64,000 nucleotides of DNA from Mesorhizobium sp. AR02. Lineage in GTDB: Bacteria; Pseudomonadota; Alphaproteobacteria; Rhizobiales; Rhizobiaceae. Positions 16,587-25,523 of the stretch are shown here, one piece after another. The stretch is from assembly GCF_024746835.1 (NCBI RefSeq), contig NZ_CP080531.1, forward strand, positions 6,344,001-6,408,000, written 5' to 3'. Within the stretch, counting starts at the first letter, position 1. Each line of letters begins with the position of its first letter. The position numbers were made by a program, and so were the translations under genes. A model generated the notes under the pieces. It saw nothing but the letters and a program-made list of their open reading frames with translations. It was not told the DNA's origin and made no database searches.

Positions 16587-17045
16587 TCAGGCGTTTTCCG
16601 CCTCTGATACCGCAATCTTCTTCCAGTCTCCGGTCGTGTTCCACCAGCGATTCGGATTGGCGCGGTCGTCCAGCCCCTTGGCGCGGCTGGCGAGGATCGG
16701 CTGGATGCGGATCACCGGCTCCTGATAGGAATGGGCCTGGAAAATCGCCTCGACGACACGGCTGGCCAATGCCTGGTCGTCAGGGAGTTCGAATGACACC
16801 TCGACTGTGCCCGGGCGGCGGCGCAATTCGGTTTCGGCACCGGCCGCGGCCCCTTCAAGCGGCCTGTAACGCTCGACGCCATGCGCTGACTGATAGGCGT
16901 TGCGGTCATATTTGCCCATGGCCAGCGGGGCGATCGCAACCACCGCGTCCATGATGCGGTCGACATCCGCCGCCGGGGCCTGGAAGGTCACAAGCAGCAG
17001 AAGCGTCATGCGCAGGGATGTGGTTTCAAAGCCGCTGTCGATCAT
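16587..17045 (-). CDS. NIF3 C-terminal/YqfO-like protein
   Basis: A 152-residue protein. The core from about residue 12 (RMTLLLLVTFQAPAADVDRI) to HSYQEPVIRIQPI near residue 115 follows the CutA/PII-like ferredoxin fold that occurs as an insert in NIF3-family proteins, where the end motif is usually H-x-YEEP. It carries a C-terminal extension of about 35 residues (NPNRWWNTTGDWKKI). A GAGGA site eight bases upstream supports the ATG at 17043-17045. Function unknown. The call rests on motif resemblance only. Confidence 0.6.
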   Translation of the reverse strand: MIDSGFETTSLRMTLLLLVTFQAPAADVDRIMDAVVAIAPLAMGKYDRNAYQSAHGVERYRPLEGAAAGAETELRRRPGTVEVSFELPDDQALASRVVEAIFQAHSYQEPVIRIQPILASRAKGLDDRANPNRWWNTTGDWKKIAVSEAENA

Positions 17046-17136
17046 GGGAGTGTCCTCAACTTCCGATGTTTTGGGACACTCTTTTAACCCAGCGCTCCTG
17101 ACACGGTTCTGTCAGCAGTGGGCGCTTATCAAAGGG

Positions 17137-18315
17137 TCAAAGCAGAATCTTGCGGACGAGCCTGATGCCGACCAGCGCCATGTAGGCGCCGAAGAACAGG
17201 CCGAGCGACCAGCCGAAACCGGATGGCCCGAAAGCATCCATGCCGATGCCGATCGCCTGCGGCCCAAGCACCATGCCGACGCCGTAGCACAGCACGAAGG
17301 CGGCGTTGGCGGATGCCAGTTCATGGCCGGAGAGCTGCGAGCCGAGATGGGCAAGGCCAATCGTGTACATGGCAGCGACCACGCCGCCCCAGACGAACAG
17401 AAGGGCGGCCATCAGGTGCCAATTCTGGGCGAAGAAGGGCATGAACACGGTGCCGGCAAGGCCAACGGTGGCGCAGGCGAGCAGCAGATAGCGGCGATCC
17501 GAGACGCGGTCGCTGATCATGCCGATCGGGATCTGCAGCAGCACGTTGCCGAGACCGATCATGGTGAGCAGCAAAGCCGCGTCGGCTTCGGAATAGCCGA
17601 TGCGATTGCCGTAGATAGGAAACAGTGCGAAGCCGCCGGTTTCGACAGCACCGAAGACCAGCACCGCGGCGGTGGCCGACGGCACCAGCCAGATGTAGCG
17701 CAGGAAATTGCTGGTTTCGCCGTCGGAGGCGATGCTGGGGCTTTCGTTGCGCGCGGCCAGCACCGGTATCGCGGCCAGCGTCACCAGTGCGATGATGACG
17801 CCGAACGGCCTGAAGCCGGAGCTGCCAAGATGGGCGAACAACCACGGTCCTGCGGCAAAACCGAGCGACAGGACGGTGGCGTAGATGCCAAGGACAAGGC
17901 CACGTCGATGCGGCGGCGCCGACGTGCTGATCCAGAATTCCGACAGGATGAACAGCACCGTCAACGCGATATGCAGCACGATGCGCAGCGGGAACCACAT
18001 CCAGAAGTCGGGCGCGAAATGGAAGCCGACGAAGGCGAGCGCACCGGCGGCAATCATGCCGATCATCGTCCAGGCGACGCCAAAGCGCATGGCGAGCGGC
18101 GTCGCCAGCGGCGCGCCGGCGATCGAGGCCAGGCCGGCGACGGCCGTATTGAGGCCGATCATCGAGGCCGAATGGCCACGCGTTTCCAGGATGACGCTGA
18201 GCAGCGGCATGCCGAGGCCAATGGCGATGCCAACGACGCTGATCGACGAGATCGCCGCCACCATCGGCAGCCAGTGTACGCGTTCGTCGCCCTGTGGTTG
18301 GGTATCGACCGTCAT
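17137..18315 (-). CDS. MFS transporter
   Basis: A 392-residue inner-membrane protein with about 12 predicted spans. GIAIGLGMPLLSVILETRG in span 1 and IGMISDRVSDRRYLLL in the loop between spans 8 and 9 (the MFS loop motif) place it in the sugar/drug-porter-like MFS group. The substrate is not evident. ATG 18315 (MTVDTQPQGDERVHWLP) was preferred to an upstream ATG at 18375 because the added 20 residues overlap an intergenic repeat. Confidence 0.88.
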   Translation of the reverse strand: MTVDTQPQGDERVHWLPMVAAISSISVVGIAIGLGMPLLSVILETRGHSASMIGLNTAVAGLASIAGAPLATPLAMRFGVAWTMIGMIAAGALAFVGFHFAPDFWMWFPLRIVLHIALTVLFILSEFWISTSAPPHRRGLVLGIYATVLSLGFAAGPWLFAHLGSSGFRPFGVIIALVTLAAIPVLAARNESPSIASDGETSNFLRYIWLVPSATAAVLVFGAVETGGFALFPIYGNRIGYSEADAALLLTMIGLGNVLLQIPIGMISDRVSDRRYLLLACATVGLAGTVFMPFFAQNWHLMAALLFVWGGVVAAMYTIGLAHLGSQLSGHELASANAAFVLCYGVGMVLGPQAIGIGMDAFGPSGFGWSLGLFFGAYMALVGIRLVRKILL

Positions 18316-18348
18316 GGGATGCTGAATACTCTGTCTCTTTGATCTTAC

Positions 18349-18392
18349 GCAATTCCGGGCGGAAAACCGCGTCACACTTTTCCTGGAATTGC
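18349..18392. repeat. 44-bp palindromic repeat, copy 1
   Basis: A 44-base sequence bounded by GCAATTCC and GGAATTGC. Its reverse complement differs at only three positions from a second copy at 33124-33167. Such short palindromes are dispersed in Mesorhizobium-like intergenic DNA. This copy lies in the gap between the Nudix and MFS genes. Confidence 0.8.
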
Positions 18393-18393
18393 T

Positions 18394-19134
18394 CTACAGA
18401 AGTTCGCGGGTGAAGCGGTTGCGGACAAGCCGGTAGAAGGGGACGGGACCGCCTGGACGCAACAGCGGATCATGGGCAAGGCGCTTTTCCAGCTCGTCCA
18501 GGATCATTCGGGTGATGTCGGGTATGTCGGCTTCCCTGGCCTTGGCAAGCGGCAGCCAGACCAGTTCCTCGAGTTCGTTGGTCGGGCCGCCGCCCGGCAG
18601 CTCGACGGCGACATCGTTGCGCCAGGCGCCGAAGAAACGCGTGTCGAAGCGGCGCACCCGGTTGGGCGGGGTGATGGCGCGCGCGATGAAACGCAGCGTT
18701 TCGAGTGAAGGCCTTACGCCGTGCTCGACAAAGCCTTGCCAGTCACGCTTGTCGGTGGCAAAGGCGGCCTTCTGGCCGATCAGCAGCCCGGCTTCCTCAT
18801 AGGTCTCGCGAATTGCGGACAAGGCGACAGCACGGGCTCGCGCAGCACTGGTGCGGCCGGGACCGGCAAGCAGCTTTGCTTCCTCGTCGCGATGCAATGC
18901 GGTGGCCGTCGGGATGCGGCTGTCCGCCGGATCGGTGCGGCCACCGGGAAACACGAATTTTCCAGGCATGAAGGCGTGGCCGGCGTGACGGCGGCCCATC
19001 AGCACCAGCACCTCATCGCCCTTGCGGTCGAGCAGGATCAGGGTCGCGGCGTCACGCGGGCGCAGGGGCCTGCCGCTATGCGCGGCAAGACCCTTGTCGA
19101 GCTTGTCGACATCCGCCTTGGTCATTGCTTCCAT
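18394..19134 (-). CDS. Nudix hydrolase
   Basis: A 246-residue protein. The Nudix box is split by a long insert: GGRTDPADSRIP near residues 64-75 and then AIRETYEEAGLLIG near residues 107-120 carrying the metal-binding RExxEE. This extended arrangement is seen in the NUDT8/NUDT19-like and RNase-R-linked alphaproteobacterial Nudix proteins, some of which act on CoA derivatives. The hydrolysed substrate is unknown. It probably belongs to the minus-strand run topA-rnr-DUF983-Nudix. Confidence 0.88.
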   Translation of the reverse strand: MEAMTKADVDKLDKGLAAHSGRPLRPRDAATLILLDRKGDEVLVLMGRRHAGHAFMPGKFVFPGGRTDPADSRIPTATALHRDEEAKLLAGPGRTSAARARAVALSAIRETYEEAGLLIGQKAAFATDKRDWQGFVEHGVRPSLETLRFIARAITPPNRVRRFDTRFFGAWRNDVAVELPGGGPTNELEELVWLPLAKAREADIPDITRMILDELEKRLAHDPLLRPGGPVPFYRLVRNRFTRELL

Positions 19135-19207
19135 GCGCTGGACCTAGCGGAAACTTCTTGCAAACGAAAGTGGCCTTTCACGGTCGGTATGTTGCGCCAG
19201 TGGCGCT

Positions 19208-19663
19208 TCAGGCGCCGTGGCGGGACTCCGCCCCATCCTTTTCGCCACCGAATCCGTGCATATAGAACGCCCATTGCAGTCCGATGACGGCGCCTTTGAC
19301 AGGCTGCAGCAGCGCAACCGACAAAATAATGGTCAAGGGCACCCAGATGGCGATGTGCTGCCAGGTGGAGAGCGTCGAGGTCGCCTCGACACCCATGAAG
19401 GCGCCGAGAACGATGTGGCCGACGATGACGATGACCAGATAGGCCGGCAGGTCGTCGGCGCGATGGTGATGAATTTCCTCGCCGCAGACACTGCAGGTTT
19501 CGACGGTTTTGGTGAAGCCGCGGAACAGCTTGCCTTCACCGCAATTCGGGCAGCGGCCCAAGAGGCCGCGCTTCATCGCCGTCCATAGCGGGCGGGCAAC
19601 CCGGCCCGAGTGATGTTCGCCGCCAAAAACCTGTTCTTGTATCCCTAATTCTTTTGGCATCAT
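19208..19663 (-). CDS. DUF983 membrane protein
   Basis: A 151-residue protein. The N-terminal part has two CxxC pairs (CPNCGEGKLFRG and CSVCGEEIHHHRADD), probably a zinc ribbon, followed by two membrane spans (PAYLVIVIVGHIVLGAFMG and IWVPLTIILSVALLQPVKG). This is the DUF983 family, whose role is not established. ATG 19663 overlaps the rnr stop by four bases (ATGA), showing translational coupling with RNase R. Confidence 0.9.
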   Translation of the reverse strand: MMPKELGIQEQVFGGEHHSGRVARPLWTAMKRGLLGRCPNCGEGKLFRGFTKTVETCSVCGEEIHHHRADDLPAYLVIVIVGHIVLGAFMGVEATSTLSTWQHIAIWVPLTIILSVALLQPVKGAVIGLQWAFYMHGFGGEKDGAESRHGA

Positions 19664-21966
19664 CGTCTCCTGCCGCGCGAACCCGGTCGCGATTGCGACG
19701 CACGGGCGCGGCCCTTAGCCTTGTGAAACGACCTGGTAGAGCCTGGCAGGGGCTTCGGGTCGGTCAACATCTCGAAGCGCATCGCGCCGGCCATTGGTGC
19801 CACCTCGACGAGCCGGACCTCGACGCGGTCCGCGAGCTGGTAGCCTTTGCCCGACCGTTCTCCGAACAGGGAGCGGGCCGTTTCGTCGTATATATAGTAA
19901 TCGCCGCCCAGAGTTGACACCGGGATGAAGCCATCTGCGCCAAACTGCGGCAATTGGACAAATAGTCCTGATTTGGTGACACCGGAAATGCGGGCGTCGA
20001 ACCGGTCGTCGATGCGCTCGGCGAGATAGGCCGCGATCAGCCGGTCGACTGTGTCACGCTCGGCCGCCATGGCGCGCCGTTCGGTGCCGGAGATCAGCAC
20101 CGCAACGTCTTCGAGCCGCGCTTCCTCATCTTGCGTCAACCCTCCCGGACCGAGGCCGAGTGTGGCAATAAGCCCGCGATGCACGATCAGGTCGGCATAG
20201 CGGCGGATCGGCGAGGTGAAATGGGCGTACCGCTTCAGGTTGAGGCCGAAATGGCCGATATTCCCAGGTGAATATTCAGCCTGGCTCTGCGAGCGCAGCA
20301 CCACCTCGTTGACCAGTGCCTCATTGTCGGCGCCGCGCACGCGCTCGAGAATGCCGTTGAACTGGCTGGGCCGCATCTGCGCGCCGCGCGCCAGCGACAG
20401 GCCAAGCGTCTGCAGGAATTCGCGCAACGATTCCTGCTTGGCGAGCGACGGCGCGTCGTGGACGCGGTAGACCAGCGCCTGCTTCTTCGCCTCCAGCGTC
20501 TCGGCCGCGGCGACATTGGCCTGGATCATGAATTCTTCGATGAGCTTGTGGGCGTCGAGCCGGTCCGGCACGATGACGCGATCGACCGTGCCGTCCGGCT
20601 TGAGCAGGATCTTGCGCTCCGGCAGGTCGAGTTCGAGCGGCTGGCGGCCGTCGCGGCCGCGCTTGAGGATCGCATAGGCATCCCAGAGCGGCTTCAGCAC
20701 CGTGTCGAGGATCGGGCCGGTCTTGTCGTCCGGCACACCGTCGATGGCCGCCTGCGCTTGCGGATAGGCGAGCTTCGCCGCGGATTTCATCATCACGCGG
20801 TGGAAGGAGTGCCTGATCTTGTGGCCATCGGCGGAGAAGGTCATGCGCACGGCCAGTGCCGGGCGATCCTGGCCTTCGCGCAGCGAACAGAGATCGTTGG
20901 AGATGCGCTCGGGCAGCATCGGCACGACGCGATCCGGGAAATAGACCGAATTGCCGCGCTTCAAGGCTTCGCGATCGAGGGCCGTGCCGTAGCGGACATA
21001 GGCGGCGACATCGGCGATCGCGACAGTGGCGATCACACCACCCGGGTTCTTTTCGTCGAGATCGGGCGTCGCGAAGACTGCGTCGTCATGGTCCTTGGCG
21101 TCGGCCGGATCGATCGTGACCAGCGGCAGGTCGCGCCAGTCCTCGCGGTGAGCAAGCGTCGCCGGCTTGACGGCTTCGGATTCGGCGATGACGTCGGCCG
21201 GGAAGATGTGCGGAATGTCGTGCGCGTGGATGGCGATCATCGAGACCGCCTTTTCGCTGGTCAGCGAACCCAGCACGTTGAGCACCTTGGCACGGGGCAG
21301 CCCGTAGCGGGAGGCTCGCGCCGGCTCGACCTCGACCAGGTCGCCGTTCTTGGCGCCGTTCTGGAATTCCTTGTCGACGATCAGCTCCGGCTGGCGCCGC
21401 TCGACAGGCTCGATGCGAAAGGTGCCGTCCTGAAGCACGCGGAAGACGCCGAGAACGGCATCGGTGCGCTTCTCGAAAATCTTCATCACCCGGCCGGTAT
21501 AGGCAGGGCCGGACGGATCATCGGTCGGGAAGGTCTTGGCCAGAACGCGATCGCCGATCCCCGGCGCCGGTCCGTTGCCGCTGCGCGATACGCGGATCGA
21601 GACCACAGGCGGTTCGCCCGTACCGACCGACTCCGCCGGATGCGCCAGCAAGATGCCATCGCCGTCACGGCCAAAAATGTCGAGCACGGCGACATGGGGC
21701 AGGGCGCCGACACGAGCCAGCCGCTTGCGCTCCTTGGTGAGCACGCCTTCATCCTGCAGGTCGCGCAGAATGTCCTTCAGCCAGATGCGGTCGTCACCGC
21801 GCAGCGCGAACGCCTTTGCGATGTCGCGCTTTCCGGCACGATCGGGATTTTCGGCGATGTAGCGCAGGATTTCGTCGCGCGAGGGCTTATAGTCATCCTT
21901 GACCTTGGCCCTGGTGTCGGCGGTGCGCGGATCGCCGTGGCTTCGTCCGGTGATCCTGCGCGCCAC
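19660..21966 (-). CDS. rnr: ribonuclease R
   Basis: A 768-residue 3'-5' exoribonuclease. An N-terminal helix-turn-helix-like region (SRDEILRYIAENPDRAGKRD) and cold-shock domains precede the RNB catalytic domain (about 265-600; ITIDPADAKDHDDAVFA with the metal-binding aspartates, FPDRVVPMLPERISNDLCSL), then an S1 domain (about 640-735) and a basic tail (KAKGRARASQSRPGSRGRRR). It degrades structured RNA, including rRNA and tmRNA-tagged messages. Translation starts at GTG 21966, six bases after the topA stop, and the topA-rnr order is conserved in relatives. Confidence 0.95.
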   Translation of the reverse strand: MARRITGRSHGDPRTADTRAKVKDDYKPSRDEILRYIAENPDRAGKRDIAKAFALRGDDRIWLKDILRDLQDEGVLTKERKRLARVGALPHVAVLDIFGRDGDGILLAHPAESVGTGEPPVVSIRVSRSGNGPAPGIGDRVLAKTFPTDDPSGPAYTGRVMKIFEKRTDAVLGVFRVLQDGTFRIEPVERRQPELIVDKEFQNGAKNGDLVEVEPARASRYGLPRAKVLNVLGSLTSEKAVSMIAIHAHDIPHIFPADVIAESEAVKPATLAHREDWRDLPLVTIDPADAKDHDDAVFATPDLDEKNPGGVIATVAIADVAAYVRYGTALDREALKRGNSVYFPDRVVPMLPERISNDLCSLREGQDRPALAVRMTFSADGHKIRHSFHRVMMKSAAKLAYPQAQAAIDGVPDDKTGPILDTVLKPLWDAYAILKRGRDGRQPLELDLPERKILLKPDGTVDRVIVPDRLDAHKLIEEFMIQANVAAAETLEAKKQALVYRVHDAPSLAKQESLREFLQTLGLSLARGAQMRPSQFNGILERVRGADNEALVNEVVLRSQSQAEYSPGNIGHFGLNLKRYAHFTSPIRRYADLIVHRGLIATLGLGPGGLTQDEEARLEDVAVLISGTERRAMAAERDTVDRLIAAYLAERIDDRFDARISGVTKSGLFVQLPQFGADGFIPVSTLGGDYYIYDETARSLFGERSGKGYQLADRVEVRLVEVAPMAGAMRFEMLTDPKPLPGSTRSFHKAKGRARASQSRPGSRGRRR

Positions 21967-21972
21967 GCCGTC

Positions 21973-24594
21973 TTACCCTTTTTTCTTCGCCGCCGGCTTC
22001 TTGGCGGCTGTTTTCTTCGCTGCAGGCGCCTTGGCTGCTGCTGCCTTGCGGAACGGCTTCTTGCCGCCGCCGCCCTTGGCTTCCTTCTCGGCGATCAGCG
22101 CCAACGCATCCTCGATGGTCACCGATTGCGGATCCTTGCCCTTGGGCAGGGTGGCGTTGACCTTGCCGAAATTGACGTAAGGTCCGTATTTGCCGTCGCG
22201 CACGACGATCTTGCCGCCGCCGTCGGGATGGTCGCCGAGTTCCTTGAGAGCAGCGGCAGTGCCGCCGTTGCGGCCGCCCTTGCCCTTCGACTGCTTCTCG
22301 GCAATCACCGTGACGGCGCGGTTGAGGCCGATCGAGAACACATCCTCGATGCTGTCGAGATTGGCGTAGGTGCCATCATGCAGCACGAACGGACCATAGC
22401 GGCCGAGCCCGGCCGAGATCATCTTGGCCGTTTCCGGATGCTTGCCGATATCGCGCGGCAGCGCCAGCAGCGCCAGCGCCTTCTCATGGTCGATCGAGTC
22501 GGGCGTCCAGCCCTTGGGCAGGCTCGAGCGTTTGGCTTCCTTGCCATCGCCGCGCTGGAGGTAGGGGCCGAAGCGGCCTGAGCGCAGGGTGATTTCCTCC
22601 GCCGTGTAAGGATCCTTGCCGAGCACCTTGGTGCCGTCATCGCCGCCGCCATTCTCGCCATTCGGATTGGCGGCGTCGCCGAGCTGGCGGGTGAAGGAGC
22701 ACTCGGGATAGTTCGAGCAGCCGACGAAAGCACCGAACTTGCCGAGCTTCAGCGACAGATTGCCGGTGCCGCATTTCGGGCAGATGCGCGGGTTCGAACC
22801 GTCTTCGCGCGTGGGGAACACCAGCGGCGCCAATTCTTCGTTCAGCGCATCGAGCACGTCGGTGACGCGCAGTTCCTTGATGTCGGCGACGGCGCCGGAA
22901 AAATCCTTCCAGAAATCGCGCAGCACGTCCTTCCAGGCGAGCTTGCCGTCCGAAATCTCGTCGAGCTTTTCCTCGAGCGATGCGGTGAAGTCGTATTCGA
23001 CATAGCGCTCGAAGAAGCTTTCCAGGAAGGCCGACAGCAGGCGGCCCTTGGCCTGCGGCACCAGCCGGCGCTTGTCGATCGTGACGTAATCACGGTCTTC
23101 GAGCGTCTTCAGGATCGCGGTGTAGGTCGAGGGGCGGCCGATGCCGAGCTCTTCCAGCTTCTTGATCAGCGTCGCCTCGGAGTAGCGCGGCGGCGGCTCG
23201 GTCGTGTGCTGGGTGGCGTTGATCGCCTGGCGGGCAAGCTGCTCGCCGGCGCGGATCTCCGGCAGGCGACGGTTTTCCTCGTCTTCCGCGTCGTCGTCCT
23301 TCTGGTCGGTGTAGGCGGCGATGAAACCGTCGAAGCGAACGACCGAACCCACAGCGCGAAGCTCGGCGGTGCGGGCGCCGTTCACCGCCTCGATCTCGAC
23401 AGTGGTGCGCTCGATCTCGGCCGGCTGCATCTGGCTGGCAATGGCGCGCTTCCAGATCAGCTCATAGAGCCGCATCTGGTCGGAATCGAGATATTGCCGG
23501 ACCGATGCCGGGGTGCGCATGAAATCCGTCGGGCGGATGGCTTCGTGCGCTTCCTGGGCGTTCTTGGCCTTGGCGGTGTATTGGCGCGGCTTTTCCGGCA
23601 GGTACTTTGGGCCGAATTCCTTGGCGATGGCGTCGCGGGCAGCGTCGATCGCCTCCGGCGCCATCTGCACGCCGTCGGTTCGCATATAGGTGATCAGGCC
23701 GGTGGTCTCGCCGCCGATCTCCATGCCTTCATAGAGCCGCTGCGCCACTTGCATGGTGCGGGTGGCCGAAAAACCGAGACCCGATGAGGCCGCCTGCTGC
23801 AGCGTCGAGGTGGTGAAGGGCGGGCCGGGGTTGCGCTTGGTCGGTTTGGCTTCGACGGATAGCGCCTTGAAGGTCGCGCCTTCAAGCATTCCCTTGATGT
23901 CGTCGGCTTGCGCCTTGTTGGCAATGTCGAGCTTTTGCAGCTTCTTGCGCTCGAAGGCGGTCAGCCGCGCTTCGAAAGTCTCGTTGCGCGGCGTGCCCAG
24001 CAGGGCGGCGATCTGCCAATATTCCTCGCGGATGAAGCGCTCGATCTCGGATTCGCGGTCGCAGACCAGGCGCAGCGCCACCGACTGGACGCGGCCGGCC
24101 GAGCGGGCGCCCGGCAGTTTGCGCCACAGCACCGGCGACAGCGTGAAGCCGACGAGATAGTCGAGCGCCCGGCGGGCGAGATAGGCATCGACCAGCGGCG
24201 CATCGATCTGGCGCGGATTGGCCATGGCTTCCAGCACCGACGATTTGGTGATGGCGTTGAAAACGACGCGGCTGACGGTCTTGTCCTTCAATGCGCGCTT
24301 CTGCTTCAGCACCTCCAGCACGTGCCAGGAGATGGCTTCGCCTTCGCGATCCGGGTCGGTGGCAAGGATCAGGCCATCGGCATCCTTGACCGCCTTGGCG
24401 ATGTCGGCGAGCCGTTTGCCCGAAGCGGTGTCGACCGCCCAGGACATGGCAAAATCCTCATCCGGGCGCACCGATCCGTCCTTGGCCGGCAAATCGCGGA
24501 CATGGCCGAACGAGGCCAGAACCTTATAGTTCCTGCCGAGATATTTGTTGATTGTCTTCGCCTTGGCCGGCGATTCGACGACGACGACGTCCAT
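21973..24594 (-). CDS. topA: DNA topoisomerase I
   Basis: An 873-residue type IA topoisomerase that relaxes negative supercoils. The TOPRIM domain begins MDVVVVESPAKAKTINKYLG and contains ATDPDREGEAISWH. The catalytic tyrosine is in GLITYMRTDG near residue 307. A C4 zinc-finger repeat (CPKCGTGNL ... GCSNYPECSF) lies near residue 600, followed by several topoisomerase C-terminal repeats (GRFGPYLQRG, GRYGPFVLHD, GKYGPYVNFG) and a Lys/Ala-rich tail (KKTAAKKPAAKKKG). In many alphaproteobacteria dprA and plsY lie immediately upstream; neither is present here. Confidence 0.97.
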   Translation of the reverse strand: MDVVVVESPAKAKTINKYLGRNYKVLASFGHVRDLPAKDGSVRPDEDFAMSWAVDTASGKRLADIAKAVKDADGLILATDPDREGEAISWHVLEVLKQKRALKDKTVSRVVFNAITKSSVLEAMANPRQIDAPLVDAYLARRALDYLVGFTLSPVLWRKLPGARSAGRVQSVALRLVCDRESEIERFIREEYWQIAALLGTPRNETFEARLTAFERKKLQKLDIANKAQADDIKGMLEGATFKALSVEAKPTKRNPGPPFTTSTLQQAASSGLGFSATRTMQVAQRLYEGMEIGGETTGLITYMRTDGVQMAPEAIDAARDAIAKEFGPKYLPEKPRQYTAKAKNAQEAHEAIRPTDFMRTPASVRQYLDSDQMRLYELIWKRAIASQMQPAEIERTTVEIEAVNGARTAELRAVGSVVRFDGFIAAYTDQKDDDAEDEENRRLPEIRAGEQLARQAINATQHTTEPPPRYSEATLIKKLEELGIGRPSTYTAILKTLEDRDYVTIDKRRLVPQAKGRLLSAFLESFFERYVEYDFTASLEEKLDEISDGKLAWKDVLRDFWKDFSGAVADIKELRVTDVLDALNEELAPLVFPTREDGSNPRICPKCGTGNLSLKLGKFGAFVGCSNYPECSFTRQLGDAANPNGENGGGDDGTKVLGKDPYTAEEITLRSGRFGPYLQRGDGKEAKRSSLPKGWTPDSIDHEKALALLALPRDIGKHPETAKMISAGLGRYGPFVLHDGTYANLDSIEDVFSIGLNRAVTVIAEKQSKGKGGRNGGTAAALKELGDHPDGGGKIVVRDGKYGPYVNFGKVNATLPKGKDPQSVTIEDALALIAEKEAKGGGGKKPFRKAAAAKAPAAKKTAAKKPAAKKKG

Positions 24595-24966
24595 GAGGTC
24601 TCATATCAGCTGTGGTGCGGCAGAAGAATTCCGCTGCGCGCGACGAAATCTCGTTCTATTTGCCGCTCACATGGCCGCGCTTTTGCATCCGGTCAAGGGG
24701 AAGCGCCCAAATTGCCGGGCTGTCCGCAGCAATACACTCTTAGAGTGTATGGAGAAAATCACAGAATTTGGCTCGGAGAAGATGACGGTCCCGAGCCGGC
24801 TGAAATGGCTCGGTTTCATGTTTGCATCGAGTCGAGGAAGAATCCGCCGCAATGCCGCACCGAGGCGTGGGCGCTACGGTTCACAAACAAGCTGGCCGCC
24901 GGATCGAGGAAGGATGTCCGGCGACCAGTCCATATCCCGCCAGCGAGCGGATATGGCACTGAGGGT
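24595..24966. other. non-coding gap upstream of topA with palindromic site
   Basis: 372 bases lie between the topA start and the stop of the COG4315 gene. I find no convincing gene. It contains the 19-base palindrome at 24732-24750 and a hairpin CCGAGCC...GGCTCGG (24792-24814) followed by TTTCATGTTT. The topA promoter must lie in the left part, but no strong -35/-10 pair is evident. Confidence 0.6.
24732..24750. promoter_or_regulatory. perfect 8-3-8 palindrome, possible operator
   Basis: ATACACTC-TTA-GAGTGTAT is an exact dyad with a three-base centre, AT-richer than its surroundings. It has the form of a binding site for a dimeric repressor of the TetR, MarR or GntR type. No regulator gene lies beside it. 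Confidence 0.5.
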
Positions 24967-25344
24967 TCAGTCAGCTTTGGCGGTATGCCAGACGCCGGCG
25001 ACGCCATCGCCGCTCACATCTCCGGCTTTCTTGTCCTTGATGAATGTGTAAAGCGGCTTTCCGTCATAGGCCCACATCTTGGTGCCGTCGGTACGGTCGA
25101 CGATTGTCCATCCTTCGGAAGTCTTCGCGCCGGCCTCGGCCTTCAGCGGTGGCCAGTTGGCGGCGCATTTGTCGTAGCAGTTCGACTTGCCTTTCTCGTC
25201 CTTGTCGTAGGTATAAAGCGTCATGCCCTTGGCATCGGTGTAGATTTTGGTGCCTCCGACATCGGCTTCCTTCCACGCTTCGGCAGCGAAGGATGCCGCA
25301 GTGCTGAGCAGAAGCGCGGTCAGCCCTATGGTTATGGTTTTCAT
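24967..25344 (-). CDS. secreted COG4315-type protein (lipoprotein_15 repeats)
   Basis: A 125-residue periplasmic protein. The signal peptide MKTITIGLTALLLSTAASFA is cleaved near residue 21. Two copies of the family repeat follow: GMTLYTYDKDEKGKSNCYDKCAANWPPL and a second around KMWAYDGKPLYTFIKDKKAGD (each longer than quoted units in other families). The CYDKC pair may form a disulfide or bind metal. The role of the family is unknown; members are often found near redox or stress genes, and here the divergent neighbour is ccdA. Confidence 0.85.
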   Translation of the reverse strand: MKTITIGLTALLLSTAASFAAEAWKEADVGGTKIYTDAKGMTLYTYDKDEKGKSNCYDKCAANWPPLKAEAGAKTSEGWTIVDRTDGTKMWAYDGKPLYTFIKDKKAGDVSGDGVAGVWHTAKAD

Positions 25345-25523
25345 GGAAATCTCCCTGGCTGATAGTGGAGGCGCGCGGGAAATCGCGGCCTCTTTACATC
25401 AACGTCCAACGCAGCTGCTTTCGTCCCCGACGCTCACATGCGGCCATCACTTTCCACACAATGGTGATTGGCAGAGATACTTGACCGTCGCTATATCGTC
25501 GCCAAAACAGTCGGAGTTTTTGA

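Noticed and set aside
20458..22581. 707-codon open frame antisense to rnr and topA
   Set aside because: Shadow of two well-supported genes; it spans their junction and has no domain features.
24545..25051. 168-codon plus-strand ORF upstream of topA
   Set aside because: It overlaps the starts and ends of two supported minus-strand genes, has mixed composition and no motif.
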